Below are positions 10,665 through 22,954 of a stretch of 49,426 nucleotides of DNA, one piece after another (within the stretch, counting starts at the first letter, position 1; each line of letters opens with the position of its first letter). Both the position numbers and the translations under genes were made by a program. This DNA comes from Cytauxzoon felis. Taxonomy: Eukaryota; Apicomplexa; Aconoidasida; Piroplasmida; Theileriidae. The stretch covers positions 1 to 49,426 of the forward strand of contig JAIQCW010000225.1 in NCBI GenBank assembly GCA_020283715.1, read 5' to 3'. The notes beneath the pieces are model-generated. The model was given only the letters and a program-made list of their open reading frames with translations. It was not told where the DNA came from and did no database searches.

Positions 10665-13600
10665 ATGATTAACAACGATGACGTTACCAATAGTAAAACG
10701 GACATTATCAAAAATCGAATAAATGACCCTAAAAATACTCATGTAAATAAAAGAGGTCGAACTAGAAGGAAAAAAAATGAAAATCTCAATATAAACATAG
10801 ATAATACGTCTGTAAAACATCTAGATAACGTCCCTGATGATATCTACAACTCTAATACTAAAGCTACACAAGGTCATTCTCAAACCCATTTACATGTCAT
10901 TCCACATGAGGTTACAACTTCCACTTCCAATCTAGCTCTCACTGAAAAATCCATAAAGGATGATGAAAATACCGTTCCATTTGTAGAAAGCTCTCCACCT
11001 GAGGTTACAGCTACGTCTGTTCCACTCGCCGTGGAGGCTTCTTCTAATTACCTCTCCGTAAACGGTAATGCCACTCCCGGAGATCGTGGCGATGCTGAAG
11101 GTAGTAATGGACCTCAAGTGGAACCTGGAAGCGATCTACGGGAGCTGGAAGGGGAATTAAATAGAGAAGCTGTCTGCAAGACGACGTCAGGTGTATCACT
11201 TACTGGTAACGAAACATCTTTAACATTTGGTATAAAAGAAGATGTAATTATAGAGACATTGGATGAAGTATCTAATGATGACATGTTATTGATTGATGAT
11301 AATAAAACTAAGGTTAAGAAGAAAAGGGATGATGAAGAGGATTTATCTGATGAAGAAGATGATTATATTGAGCCTACAGTACAACGTTATAATCCTGGTA
11401 TTAGTATTGATGTTAAATTGAAATTGAAATATATTGAAAGGAATGGTAATTTGATATGTATACCAATGGTTATAGATTTTTATAATGAGTGTATGAAGAG
11501 ATATGGTAATGAATCGAAATTTATTTATGAAGAGATATATTTAAAATCAAATGATAATAATAATAATATAACAAATATTATTAATAACAATAATAATTTA
11601 TTATTAAATGATGATATACAAAAATTATCAACACAATATGATGAGATATTAGATGATGTTGTTTGGATTAAGAATAGACCTAATGATCCATTATTAAAAT
11701 GTATTAGATCTATTACTGATCGTTTAAATATACAAGGCATTGTAGGTGATCCTTCTTCTTATCTTAAAATTGGTGGTGATGATATGCATTATGATATTAA
11801 TGATCCTTTTATTGATGATACTTCTATGTTACTTGAATTAAATATTACTAAACGTGATATATTACTTAAAAATGATATCGAATCTGAATTCTCTAATTGG
11901 TCTGAAGATGATATCGATGATAATAATATTATCAATCCTATTAATTTTATAGCCGATTTTAATATTAATATAAATAATGGGGATAATAATAATATATTAA
12001 AATTATATTTTATACCTAATGGTTGGAGAAAATATATCAATAGAATACCCAAACAATTTATAACTTTATATAATGAATTCGAAAATAAATATAAAAAATC
12101 TAATGATATATTAAATATCAATACTATACATTCTATCATCGAACAATTCTTATCCAATATCTTCAATAAATTAATCAAAATCAGCACCATTATTAAAAAA
12201 AATGAATCCAAACTCTATAATTTCGGACTCAATTGTATACTCAATTTCAAAATCATCACCATCAATGGTAAAATACTCAGATGGATCGTAAAATCCATAC
12301 ATTCCATCACAAACGCATACTCACCATACAATCTACATAAAATATGGTTCGTTTCTATCATCCACAACAATCCAATGATATTCATTTCCAACTATCTTCC
12401 ACCTGAGGATACGCACTTACCTTTCTTTCCACTTGCCGTTCCACCTGAGGTTGTCTTGCAGACAGCTTCTCTAATTACTTGCCCCTTCGCTTCCTGTAGA
12501 TCAGCTACGGGTTCCACTCGAGGTTATAAACCTAATTTCGACGAATACGTCTAAAGTGACGAAATTTATGTTTGTGAGGAAATCTCAATGGATATAAAAT
12601 AGAATGAATAGAGGATGAGAATATTAAATACAATCATCAAATTCCTGTTCAATGAAGTATTTACATTAATAATCCATCCAATAGTCATTCCTCAATCTTC
12701 AGTAGTTTCCCCAGAAATTCAGATTTTCCTTCAAATTTTGAGGGTAAAAATGAAGTTAGTGTTTGGACCTCGAGTAGAGACCTCAAGTGGACTACCCGTA
12801 GCTGATCTCAGGGAAGCGGAGGGACAACTAAATAGAGAAGCTGTCTGCAAGACTACCTCAGGTGAAGAGATATGTAATTTAATGGTCATCGTATTGATTT
12901 GTTCAATCTATACGTCTTTTATAATTCTATTAATTTTTATTTATTTAGGTTACAGTTGGTGATAAAGCATAACGAGAGTGTAATTTCAGATTACGGTGGT
13001 AGGATATCTAATAAACTTGTGATGAAGATCAAGGATGTTACTAGTAAAAGGGAGAAATTTTTTAAATCATTTATCGAATCATTAAAGAATATATCAAAAT
13101 ATACGGGTACAATTAGAAGGTTAATTAGAGAACATAAATCAATTAGAAGGGAGATTCTTGAACGTAATAGTAGTGATGATCAAAATAACTCTACTTCTAA
13201 TACAAATGATGATACCAATAAAGGATATGTCACACCTACTGAAAACAATACCAATCATTTCACAGATAACTCTTCACATGAAACTAGTCCTACACTCGCA
13301 TCACCATCAAAAATTAACTTAAATGAAGATCATCTTGCTCAAAGATCGCCAATTGATGATGAAAATACCGTTCATCTTGTAGATGGATCTTCACAATCTG
13401 AGGTCCAATCCAACTCTCCTTCTCTAGCAGCTCCACCTGAGGTCCATCCTGCCGTCAGCTCTTCCAATTACCTCCCCGTAAACGGTAATACCACTCCCGG
13501 AGATCGTGGCTGTGAAGGTAGTGATGGATCATCCATCATGGGAATGATGGAAGATGGTTCTAAGGATGTGTTGGATATAACCTCAAGTGGATTACCCGTA

Positions 13601-15234
13601 GCTGATCTCAGGGAAGCGGAGGGGGAGGTAAATAGAAGAGCCTCCACGGCTAGTGGACGACCTCAAGTGGAGAGCCGTCTGCAAGACAATGATAGGACCT
13701 CAAATGTAGGAGCTGACGGCAGGACGAAGGACAGTAGAAAGGATGACAAGCAGCATAATGGATTGACTTCAAGTGCAATGGACGTGGATGATAATATGGA
13801 GAGTTCTCCTAATGATCAATCTGATGTTGATGATCCAATTACTCAATTGGATAATTGTATGACTCAGGATGTATCATGTGATGTTGAGCAACTGAATATA
13901 AATGAGAAGAAGGATAATGATATTATAGATGATAGTATAATAAATTTATTGAGGGGTTCTAGAGCTTGGAAGAAATTGAAGGGTTTAATAAGTATATTAA
14001 AATCTATAGGTAATGATATAATTTCATTTATACAGATTACAAATTTAGTAATTTCTGTATATTTAATTATAAATGATACAGATTTTAATGAATTAGTAAA
14101 TGAATTATTAGAACAACCTTATTATGACTATGGATATTTACACCTTTGTGATATAATTACGAATACTCTTGAAGAACTAACAGATATTAAAGTCTCTATA
14201 CCCATAGATATTATAAAAGTTATCATCTTATATTTCCAAGAGACCTTAAGGATTAATGATTTATATGAAAGGAAACTTAAACCACCTCTCTTCTTTTATG
14301 ACAATGATAATACCCAACCTGATAGTGGTAAAGTTATACTCAAGTCCAAAACTAACAATACCACACATAAAAGTAAAGCAATAAATAGTAAAAAGTCGGT
14401 CCGTTCTACAGAAAAATCCCCATCAAAAAACAAATCAACTGTTGATACTAGTTCTAATGTAGATCGTCTTGCAGGTTCACTCGAGGTCCAATCCACGTCT
14501 GTTCCTCTTGCAGACAGCTCTCCACCTGATCTCCAATCCAAATCTCCTTCCACTAGGCGTGGAGCCTCTTCCAATTACCTATCTCTAAAGAGTAGAGCCA
14601 CTCCCGGAGATCGTGGCGATGTTAGTGATGGATCATCCATCATGGGAATGATGGAAGATGGTGCTAAGGATGTGTTGTGCAGGACCTCAAGTGGAAAACC
14701 CGAAGCTGATCTCAGGGAAGCGAAGGGAGATGTAAATAGAGAAGCTGTCTGCAAGACGACCTCAGGTGGAAAGGCCACCACGGCGAGTGGGAAGGAAGAC
14801 AAGGTTGTAACCTCAGGATCAAGAAAACGTGAATCAGACTCTGAGCCAGGTAAAACAGTAAGAAGGAGGAAAAGGAGTGAAGAGGGCATGAAATCACAGA
14901 GTAATGCATCTAATAACAGTACACCTAGACGTAAATCATCATCTAAAGTTGAAGATAACACGACTGCTGATGTAGCTAGTGACAAATCTAAAAAGAAGAA
15001 GCTACAAACATCGTCTGACGCTTCATCGTCACCAAAATCTAAAAAATCGCCTTCTAAATCAAAGTTAGATGTAAAACAATCATCAAATGATGAATTGAAT
15101 ATAGGTTTGTATATTATTTAAAATAAAATTTATATACTTCAGATCAAGGTACCAAGAAAAAGAAGAGGAGGAATGTGGGTACAAATGTGAAGTCATTAAA
15201 GGATTTGTTATTGACTAGACTTAATAGTACTTGA
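10665..15234 (+). CDS. Large low-complexity protein with three in-frame repeats
   Basis: Exons 10665-12346, 12949-15104 and 15143-15234 encode 1309 aa. I do not recognise the family. The N-terminal third is Asn/Asp-rich with a basic cluster (KRGRTRRKK) and an acidic cluster (DDEEDLSDEEDDY). A helical region around 11390-12340 and a second one (WKKLKGLISILKSIGNDI to the NDLYERKLKPP segment, 13960-14290) look folded. The tail is Lys/Ser-rich with several possible nuclear localisation signals (KKKKLQ, KKKKRRN). Mobile repeat modules are read in the canonical frame at about 10895-11200, 13381-13740 and 14460-14815. The first long intron (602 nt, donor GTTCGT) holds a G element. A nuclear role is inference from basic clusters only. 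Confidence 0.75.
10895..11200 (+). repeat. Modular repeat inside coding exon (copy 1 of 3)
   Basis: Reads ESSPPEVTATSVPLAVEASS, then module B2 (NYLSVNGNATPGDRG), a short spacer, and module A2 ([19 protein letters not shown]), in frame with the 1309-aa protein. Confidence 0.9.
12404..12872. repeat. G-type element in intron (copy G2)
   Basis: Inverted A1 at 12462-12515, G core reversed at about 12535-12762, then forward A1 at 12790-12845 with end AGCTGTCTGCAAGAC. It is entirely within intron 12347-12948. Confidence 0.85.
13381..13740 (+). repeat. Modular repeat inside coding exon (copy 2 of 3)
   Basis: Order: APPEVHPAVSSSNYLPVNGN (B2 variant), TTPGDRG, module F (DGSSIMGMMEDGSKDVLD), [20 protein letters not shown] (A1), then short end modules ADGRT. 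All are in frame with the host. Confidence 0.9.
14460..14815 (+). repeat. Modular repeat inside coding exon (copy 3 of 3)
   Basis: Order: [28 protein letters not shown] (B1), GDRG, module F, KPEADLREAKGDVNREAVC (A1), KTTSGGKATTASGK. It is in frame with the host and about 118 codons long. Confidence 0.9.
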
Positions 15235-15269
15235 TATATAAATGTATATATGTATAATTAGTAGATGTA

Positions 15270-17452
15270 ATGTCTCCTACATTACGTATAGATGATAAGA
15301 GTATAATAAAGAACTTCCATGCGATCTCTAAGAGATGTCTAATTACATGTTCGATTGATAATCAGTTTACATTATTATTACTAAATCAATTATATTCATT
15401 TAAATGTACAAAAAATCATTTGCAAGTGGCTGGGCATTTAACCAGTGATGTAAGATCTAGAAGTAAAATATCGAATCCCAGAGAGGGATATAATAATATA
15501 GATGGGAATTATTATATTGATTTACAAGTATGTAAGAAGATGATTGATATATTTAATATTTATTTTATTTAGAAACAAATGTGTACTAATGCTATAATGG
15601 ACAATCCAAGGTGTGTTATATCGTAATAAATATTGAACTTTATAGATTCGTTTGGACATCTTGGACTCCTAAATGTATAATAAAGGATAATAAAGTTATT
15701 TCTGTAATTTGTACAATAACATTAGACAATTGTATAGGTTTATGGATACCAAATGATTCTAGTAATGATATATATAACATGGAGGTATGTTTTATTATAA
15801 TTTATTTATTAGCCTTATAGAATTTATTGGATATAAGAAAAGTGATTGAGAATGATATATATGATGGGAATATATATATAAGATCTAATTATGATGATGA
15901 ATATTGTAAAAAACGTTTGTTATTTTGTCTAAATAACATTAGTTTCTCATCTTGTGATTTTGTAGAGTTAGATATTGATATGGGTTTCTTATGTATCTTG
16001 TCTATTGATCAATATATTGTTGTAGTTTGGATATCTAATTCACCTATAAGATCACATATTAAAAATATTAAGTCTGTAGGTAGACGTAGAACAAGGAATA
16101 CTAAATTTAATCTTTATGATGAAGGTGGAGATGAGGATGAGGAGGAAGAACATACTTCAAAGAATAATAAACACTATATCAATGAAACATCATTAGATCT
16201 CTATGATTATCTTATATTAAATAGACAATCTGTTAATATAAATGACTTTGATATTAATAAATGTAAAGATTACTTTCCAATGAAGAGTAGTAGGAATTAT
16301 ATAAATTTATTATATGGTAAAACAATTTGTATAATAAATGTTGGTCCTTGTACCGGAATTTTGAGTTTGAGAGATGAAGATGGAGACTATTCTTGTAGAA
16401 TTTATTATAGCCAAATGACTTCTATAGAATGTATAAACATCAATTTGAAATTTAAAGACTCGACAACTATTCAAGAGGTGGAAGTAAAACTTGATAGTAA
16501 TGATAACATTCCCAAATTAAATGTAGAAGATCTTCAAGGACTAAATACAGACTCTATAGAAAGAATTGGAAACAATTCAGCACCTGAATTATTAAAACAT
16601 TACATCATCTTCGATTATAAAATATTAACCCTTGTACAAGATTCTATTTACTATCTCTATATTAATGGAAATGTATTGAAATTTATAAAATTTGGTAATG
16701 TTCCACTCATTACATCATCATTAGAACCACTCTTTAATGTGAGTTGTATTTAAATTTAAAATCTAATCATTCTTCAGGTCAATGGTAATTTATTTAAAAT
16801 CACTGCTACAAATTCTAATGGTATAGTTTATAATGCAGTTGTAGACGCTAATTTCAATATTGAAATGGATAATGTCAATGATAAAAGTACATGTAATGCA
16901 ATTTTTACCTGTAATAATGACGTTTTATCATTTGAATGTCTAGTCATTAAAAATATTCTGGAATTAAGAGTAAATTTATATATCAAGAGTATATTCTTTA
17001 ATATTTTAAATCTATTAATCAATCATGGAGATATTTCACTCCTTAATGACTTCATCATCAATAATAAAGACATGGTACCCACAAACTCAATCTTTCATAC
17101 CATCAATAGAAATTCTAACGATGACATTAAATTCAATAACATCAATGATACATTAATATTATTGAACTATGATGATGTATTTAAATTATTCCATCATGCA
17201 ATAACTGGAGAATATGAACAACATGATAAATTGACAATTACATTAATATATTATCTAATTGCCATTATAGATTTAAATACAGATTTCATCTTCAATAATC
17301 ACCTAATCATATTCAATGATGATAACGTCATGAATGAATGCTGCAGAATCATCAGTAAAATACAATTAAATATCCAACAAATGCAAGAATTAATAACATT
17401 TGTACAATCATTATACAAACACGATATCATAAAATTACTCGATAACTTGTAA
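15270..17452 (+). CDS. Possible TFIIIC delta-like beta-propeller protein
   Basis: Exons 15270-15527, 15573-15610, 15646-15784, 15821-16738 and 16778-17452 give 675 aa; all introns are 35-45 nt and phase closes. The second-third exon segment (WTSWTPKCIIKDNKVISVIC, then LDNCIGLWIPN) resembles the conserved strand pair at the N-terminus of TFIIIC subunit delta/tau60 (W-S-P-x-G ... LL-x-V-L-T ... LW-x-P). Several further blade-like segments with VVVWIS and IIFDYKIL follow, and the C-terminal third is helical. If correct, it is part of the RNA polymerase III factor that recognises tRNA gene promoters. The match is by pattern only; a divergent WD40 protein of another kind is the alternative. It contains no repeat modules. 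Confidence 0.5.
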
Positions 17453-17527
17453 ATTCATACATGTATATATTATAGAAACTAACAGTTGATATTCAAAGTT
17501 CTAAATATAACAGAAGTAAATGAATAT

Positions 17528-17690
17528 TATTCCATCTGAGATGCATATAAATCTTGTTCCACCTGAGGTTACAAGCATCTCTTCCCATCTGAGGTCGTCC
17601 TGCCGTCAGCTTCTCTATTTACTTATCCCTCCGCTTCCCTGAGATCAGCTGCGGGTATTCCACTTCCACATGAGGTCATGTACTCTAATA
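17528..17690 (-). repeat. Modular repeat, intergenic fragment
   Basis: Inverted A1 with a PAAD variant (CCCGCAGCTGATCTCAGGG on the minus strand), bounded by several CCACCTGAGGTT-type end modules. It lies 3' of the TFIIIC-like gene. Confidence 0.8.
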
Positions 17691-17984
17691 ACATACAAAT
17701 ACTGTAATTATAATCGCATAATTACCTTCATTCAATCATTTACAATCTACTTATAATATTATATTAATTTTATTGAAGTATAATTATTTATATAAACCTA
17801 TTACTATATTATAAAGGTAGTATACTTCACATCATGTTAGTAGTTAAATAGTATATATATTATAATAATTATTTATATTACTACATATATATCTTCATAT
17901 AACTATATTTCTACCTTCAATTGTATTATAATAAAAGTATTATGTATAGTCACTTCTCAATCATCAATAGACACTGATATTGTA
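17691..17984. other. AT-rich spacer between two intergenic repeats
   Basis: Very AT-rich, with no ORF or repeat module. It lies between the convergent TFIIIC-like and acyl-CoA synthetase genes. Confidence 0.5.
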
Positions 17985-18175
17985 GTGTGAATGGTGTTTT
18001 TTATCCCTACAATTATAGTGTTTATGAGGTAAAATATCTTTTTATTGTGCTTGGTAACTAGCCACGATCTCTGGGAGTGGCATTACCCATTTGGGATAGG
18101 TAATTAGAAGAGCTGACGGCAGGACGACCTATGGCATGGGTAACCTCAGGTGGAGAGCCGTCGGCATGAAGAATA
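17985..18175 (-). repeat. Modular repeat with B3 hairpin
   Basis: Carries the third B hairpin type, CCCA-TT-TGGG at 18086-18095, next to the GCCACGATCTCTGGGAGTGG part of module B. An H-type segment (TTTTTTATCCCTACAATTAT) lies just before it. Confidence 0.8.
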
Positions 18176-18262
18176 GAGGTTGGTGGTCATGTGAAGGATA
18201 AACAACCAACTACATTTATTTATATTAGTATTGTTCATATAAGTAAATAATTGAGAATTAGA

Positions 18263-21200
18263 TTATTGGTAAACGATATCAGTTTCGTTTTTATTGCAAT
18301 CATATAATGATTTGATTTGATCTTCATAATATAATTTGATTTTATGTCGTACTGTTTTGAATGTTGGAGTCATAAGTCCATTTTCTGTAGTAAACATTTG
18401 ATCTGTTAATATGAAATGTTTAAGTCTTTCTAATGAATTAAAGTTTTGTAAATTAGCAATTTTATCAAATTGACTTCGAATTTCATCCTTTAATTTCTCA
18501 TTATCTAATAAATCTGATACATTTTTGCCAGATAAACCATTATTATCAGCCCACTTTAATACCTCATCAGGTGATAATACTACTACACCAACTATATGTG
18601 ATTCAGTTGATTGACCATGAATATATATCTGCTCCACCAATGGCGAATTTATATAAGCATTCTCCAATTTGTCAGGCACAACATACTCACCCTATATAGT
18701 TTATCATATTAATGTATTAATACCTGAAGTGTAATCCAACTCTTCTTCCACTAGGCATGATGCCTCTCCACCTGAGGTTACAACCACTGTTCCACTAGCC
18801 GTGGAAGCCTCTTCTAATTACCTATCTCTAAAGAGTATAGCCACTCCCAGAGATCGTGGGAATGAAGAGTAGTACTGGACCTCGAGTGGAACCCGTAGCT
18901 GATCTCAGGGAAGCGAAGGGGGAGGTAAATAGAGAAGCTGACGGCAGGAATGTAACCTCAGGTGGAACGGCGAGTGGAAAGGACTTCAGGTGGAAGAGGT
19001 GAAGGTAGCGGTTGTAACTTCAAGTTTGCTATATTAATTATACAAACCTGACTGAGTTTGAAGATATTTCTGGCTCGATCTAGTATTTTGAGTCCTAGAT
19101 TATCGAGTAGTTCGACAACATCACCTGTTTTGAACCATCCATCCTCCATAACTTCGGCTGTGAGATTTGGTTCAGCTAGATAACCAAGCATGAATCCAGT
19201 TCCTTTAACTAATAATTCACCTCTGGGTGGTGTAGCACATGCATCATATTCTAATTGTTCAATGGATCTTAATTTAAATTCGATGTCATATAATGGGCCA
19301 CCAATAGTACCCTTTATTGTATCACGGTAATTTTGTACAAATAATATACCGACTTCTGTAGAACCATAACCCTCAGATACTGGACATGATAAATAAGCTT
19401 GTAAATCTAAGATATCAGAATCCAACATTGCAGCCGAACCCAATACAAATATATCCAATTTACCACCAAACTCTTTCTTTATCTTATTCAATAACAAATC
19501 ACAAAAGAAATTAGAAGTTGATTCAGGTGTCGTTGAAAATAACTTCTTCTTCTTCTGAACACAAGAAGAAATCAACTTCTTCACAAACGATGGCTTAGAT
19601 TCAATACCAGTACGAATCTATATATATAAATGAATATCAATCAAATAAATATAACTTTGTATAAGCAATAATCTCTCGGTTCCACCTGAGGTTACGCGTA
19701 CTGTAGGTCGTCTTGCAGACAGCTCTTCCAATTACCTCCCTCTAAAGAGTATAGCCACTCCCGGAGATCGTGGCTGAAGTGTAGTGATTGGACCTCAAGT
19801 GGAACCTGGAAGTGATCTACGGGAGCTGGAAGGGGAAGTAAATAGAGAAGGCTGTCTGCAAGACAATGTAAGGTAGATAGTAACTTCAAGTGGTGGCGAG
19901 TGGAAAGAAAGGACCTCAAGTGGAGGTGAGTGGCTATGGTGATAAACAAACTTTTTGTAGTATTTTGGTGAAGACTCTTGGTACACCGATGAAGATATCA
20001 GGTTTGAGTGTTTTGATATCATCTAGTAGTAGTTTAATATTCTGAGTATAAAATATTAATTATATATAAAAACAAACCCCTCCAAAGTATCCTATTTTTG
20101 CTAAAAATGCGCTACAAAGATGTTCAACAAATCGTTCATAAACATGAGCGAGTGGTAAATAAGATAAAAAAGTTATACCTCTTCTAATTAAAATTCTATT
20201 TTCTACGCTTAAAAGCCTTCTAATTAACATTATAATGCCTCTATTATCATAAATAGCACCTTTAGGTATACCAGATGTACCAGATGTATAAATAATACTG
20301 GCAATATCTGTATCCTTACGATGAGGTGGTTCAACAACTTTATTTTTATAGCGCTCAATTAAATCATCCATTAAATAATAACGCAAACCCAATCGCTTCA
20401 ACCTCTCATGATCCTCTACAGATACCTAAAGTATACATTAGAGGAAAATACGATAAGAAATATAATCTCCAAGGGATCATCTACTCTCTTCAACTCTCCA
20501 CTCGAGGTCCAATCACTGTAATATACTGTTTCACTCAGCTCCACCTGAGGTAGTCTTGCAGACAGCTTCCTTCATTTACCTATCTCTAAAGAGTATAGCC
20601 ACTCCCAGAGATCGTGGCAGAGAGAAGGTAGGGATTGGACCTCAAGTGGAAGTGGAACCCGTAGCTGATCTCAGGGAAGCGAAGGGACAACTAAATAGAG
20701 AAGGCCACCACGGCGAGTGGAAAGACCTCAAGTGGCGGTGAGTGTAAAAGAGTTGTAATATGTATTTCATTCAGTTTGGGTAATGTTTTAACATACTTCA
20801 TCGAAGATTACAAGTGTTTCGAGGCAGTTTAGTTTAGATAAAAGTCTCTCGAGAATTGATATTTTTTTAGAGTCTATACAGACGGCATACATTTTAGTGG
20901 TGGTAATAATTTTAATTAGGGCTTCATCTCCTAATGATTCATACATTGAGACAGTACAAAATCCATATGCAGTAGCTAAGAATTAACAAATGAGTATTAA
21001 ATAAAGATAGACATACAAGCATAATCGGTTAATAACCAGTATGGGCAATTAATAGCCCATAAACCTAATGGATACATTTCTTTAACAATATTACAATTAT
21101 CAATTGTAACTTTTCTATTTAAAACTTCCGATTTAAGAGCAGTACCTATAATTTTTGCAAAATTAACAGACTATATATATAAATATATATTAAAAAATAA

Positions 21201-21731
21201 TAAACTTACATCATTATATGTTGTCCAAACATATTCTCCAAATTTAATACTACCATCTGGTTGTACCATCTTCCTCCTTGTACCCAAATGTGGTCTATCA
21301 CCAAAACTACTAGCATAATGACATAAAATATCAAAACTAAATGATTAAATATTAATAATTTAATTATTAAATAGAATTTATATCCATTAAAAAAAATTAT
21401 AAATTTTATACCAATAAAAGCATACCTTGTATTAACAGATTCAGGAAATATTACAGGTGATGAAGGAAATTGATCCGTTGGATCACAACATCCATATACA
21501 TCAGACTCATCTAAAATTATTTATATATCTCATTTATTCTTAAATGTGTTACTCACCTTTCCTTGTACTCTTTCTTAGCACCTTGGAGTATTTAAAATTA
21601 CATAAGGGTAAATGACCCGTTTTCTCAAGTTGAATCACATTATCAACACAAAAAGGACTATTATTACTCATTTTCATGTAATAATTACATAGAATTAATA
21701 TAAATAATATAAAAAGTGATAATATTATCAT
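18263..21731 (-). CDS. Long-chain acyl-CoA synthetase
   Basis: Nine exons: 21731-21557, 21510-21426, 21336-21210, 21170-21017, 20975-20797, 20425-20078, 20041-19952, 19617-19048 and 18691-18263. They give 718 aa with phase closed throughout. An N-terminal signal anchor (MIILSLFILFILILC) suggests membrane or ER attachment. The LACS signature is complete: P-loop IIYTSGTSGIPKG near residue 286, the VPRV segment, the GYGSTEVG adenine motif, GWFKTGDVVE, and the linker FKLSQ-GEYVVPDKLENAY interrupted by an intron. It activates fatty acids to acyl-CoA using ATP, which parasites need to use scavenged lipid. Three introns (334, 356 and 371 nt) each hold a repeat antisense to the gene; the other five are 35-89 nt. 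Confidence 0.93.
18722..19020 (+). repeat. Modular repeat in LACS intron 8
   Basis: Antisense to [24 protein letters not shown] (B1), a short spacer, then [20 protein letters not shown] (A1), followed by nested end modules. It splits the codons of the conserved FKLSQ/GEYV linker at DNA level only. Confidence 0.88.
19678..19940 (+). repeat. Modular repeat in LACS intron 7
   Basis: Antisense to [24 protein letters not shown] (B1 variant), a spacer, then [16 protein letters not shown] (A2), with CTTGCAGACAGCT and AGGCTGTCTGCAAGAC as complementary ends. Confidence 0.88.
20495..20745 (+). repeat. Modular repeat in LACS intron 5
   Basis: Antisense to LACS. B1 with hairpin CTCT-AA-AGAG at 20584-20593, a spacer [14 protein letters not shown]1 ([16 protein letters not shown]), then GGCCACCACGGCGAGTGG. 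Confidence 0.88.
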
Positions 21732-21834
21732 TAAATGTCTAATATGGGGAATCAATTATTAATTGGCAATCACTATAATTAAATTATCAGTATTTATAAT
21801 TATATCTCAGTATATACAACTCATCACCATAAAA

Positions 21835-22954
21835 ATGGCCACATCTGGAGCTCTGCAGCGTATGTTTTTCATATTTATTTACTAATGAATCTCCAAAATA
21901 CCCAAATCATCCTCTAATTAATTCAATTTTTAACACATTCTATAGAACCACTTGATATGATCAGGCTCAATCTCGATGAAATCATATATCTAAAGTGCAA
22001 AGGGGGGCGAGAAATCATCGGTAAATTACACGTATGTCTATATCTAATATATATCAAAAGTAACTTGAGATACCAAAGAATACATCCAGATAGCTCCAGT
22101 TTGCTCAAGATTACTAATGGATATAGATAAGTCTAATACAGATCTTATTCCATTGAGGTACAATCCACCTTCTACAGTACCACCTCTCTTCGTCTTGCAG
22201 ACAGCTCTCCAACTGAGGTCTTTCCACTAGGCGTGAAGCCTCTTCCTTTTACTTCCCCTTCCAGCTCCCGTAGATCGCTTCCAGGTTCCACTTGACGTCT
22301 CCACTAGAGGTCCAATTACTAACTTCATTTTTACCCCCAAAATTTGAAGGAAAACCTGAATTTCTGGGGAAACTACTGAAGATTGAGGAATGACTATTGG
22401 ATGAATTATAAATGTCAATACTTCATTGAAGAGGATTTGATGATTGTATTTAATTTTATCATCCTCACTTCATTCCAATTTATATTCATTGAGATATCCC
22501 AACAAATATGAAAACCTCCACTTTAGACGTATCTCGTCGAGATTAGTTTTATAACCTCAAGTGGAACCCGTAGCTGATCTCAGGGAAGCGGAGGGACAAC
22601 TAAATAGAAGAGCTGACGGCAGGACCTATAGTGTAGAGCTGTCTGCAGGACGAAAAGAGTTGTAGACGAGTGGAGAAGATAGTAATTTGTATCAATTCTG
22701 ATCTGGATTAAATAATAAATTTATATTAATTTTATAATATCAATAGGCTTATGATGAGCATTGTAATATGGTATTATCGGATGCTACTGAGACTATTACT
22801 ACTACAGAGGTTGATTCATCAACTAATAAGGAGATATTAAAGGTGAGTATAAATATTATATAAATATATATTATTTTAGACAATTAAGAGAGATACTGGT
22901 ACTGTATTTATACGTGGTGATTCTCTTATATTATTATCCCATTATGAGGAGTGA
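21835..22954 (+). CDS. LSM3: U6 snRNA-associated Sm-like protein LSM3
   Basis: Exons 21835-21859, 21946-22031, 22747-22842 and 22880-22954 give 93 aa. The Sm1 motif is [28 protein letters not shown]; Sm2 follows after [16 protein letters not shown] and ends with [12 protein letters not shown]. The PLDLIRLSLDE-like start and H-AYD-xH-NM signature point to LSM3 rather than other LSM subunits. It belongs to the LSM1-7 and LSM2-8 rings that bind mRNA 3' ends and U6 snRNA. The 715-nt second intron contains a G-type repeat and is over twice the length of the coding sequence. The stop codon abuts the YIF1-like stop on the other strand with no spacer. Confidence 0.92.
22160..22670. repeat. G-type element in LSM3 intron (copy G3)
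   Basis: Inverted A2 (22245-22290), G core (about 22322-22552, ending in perfect hairpin ATCTCG-T-CGAGAT), forward A1 (22565-22610), then ADGRT and AVCRT end modules. Confidence 0.88.

Noticed and set aside
14296..14985. Long antisense ORFs over the 1309-aa gene
   Set aside because: They are the reverse reading of repeat modules. The plus strand has the continuous gene with phase-closed splicing.
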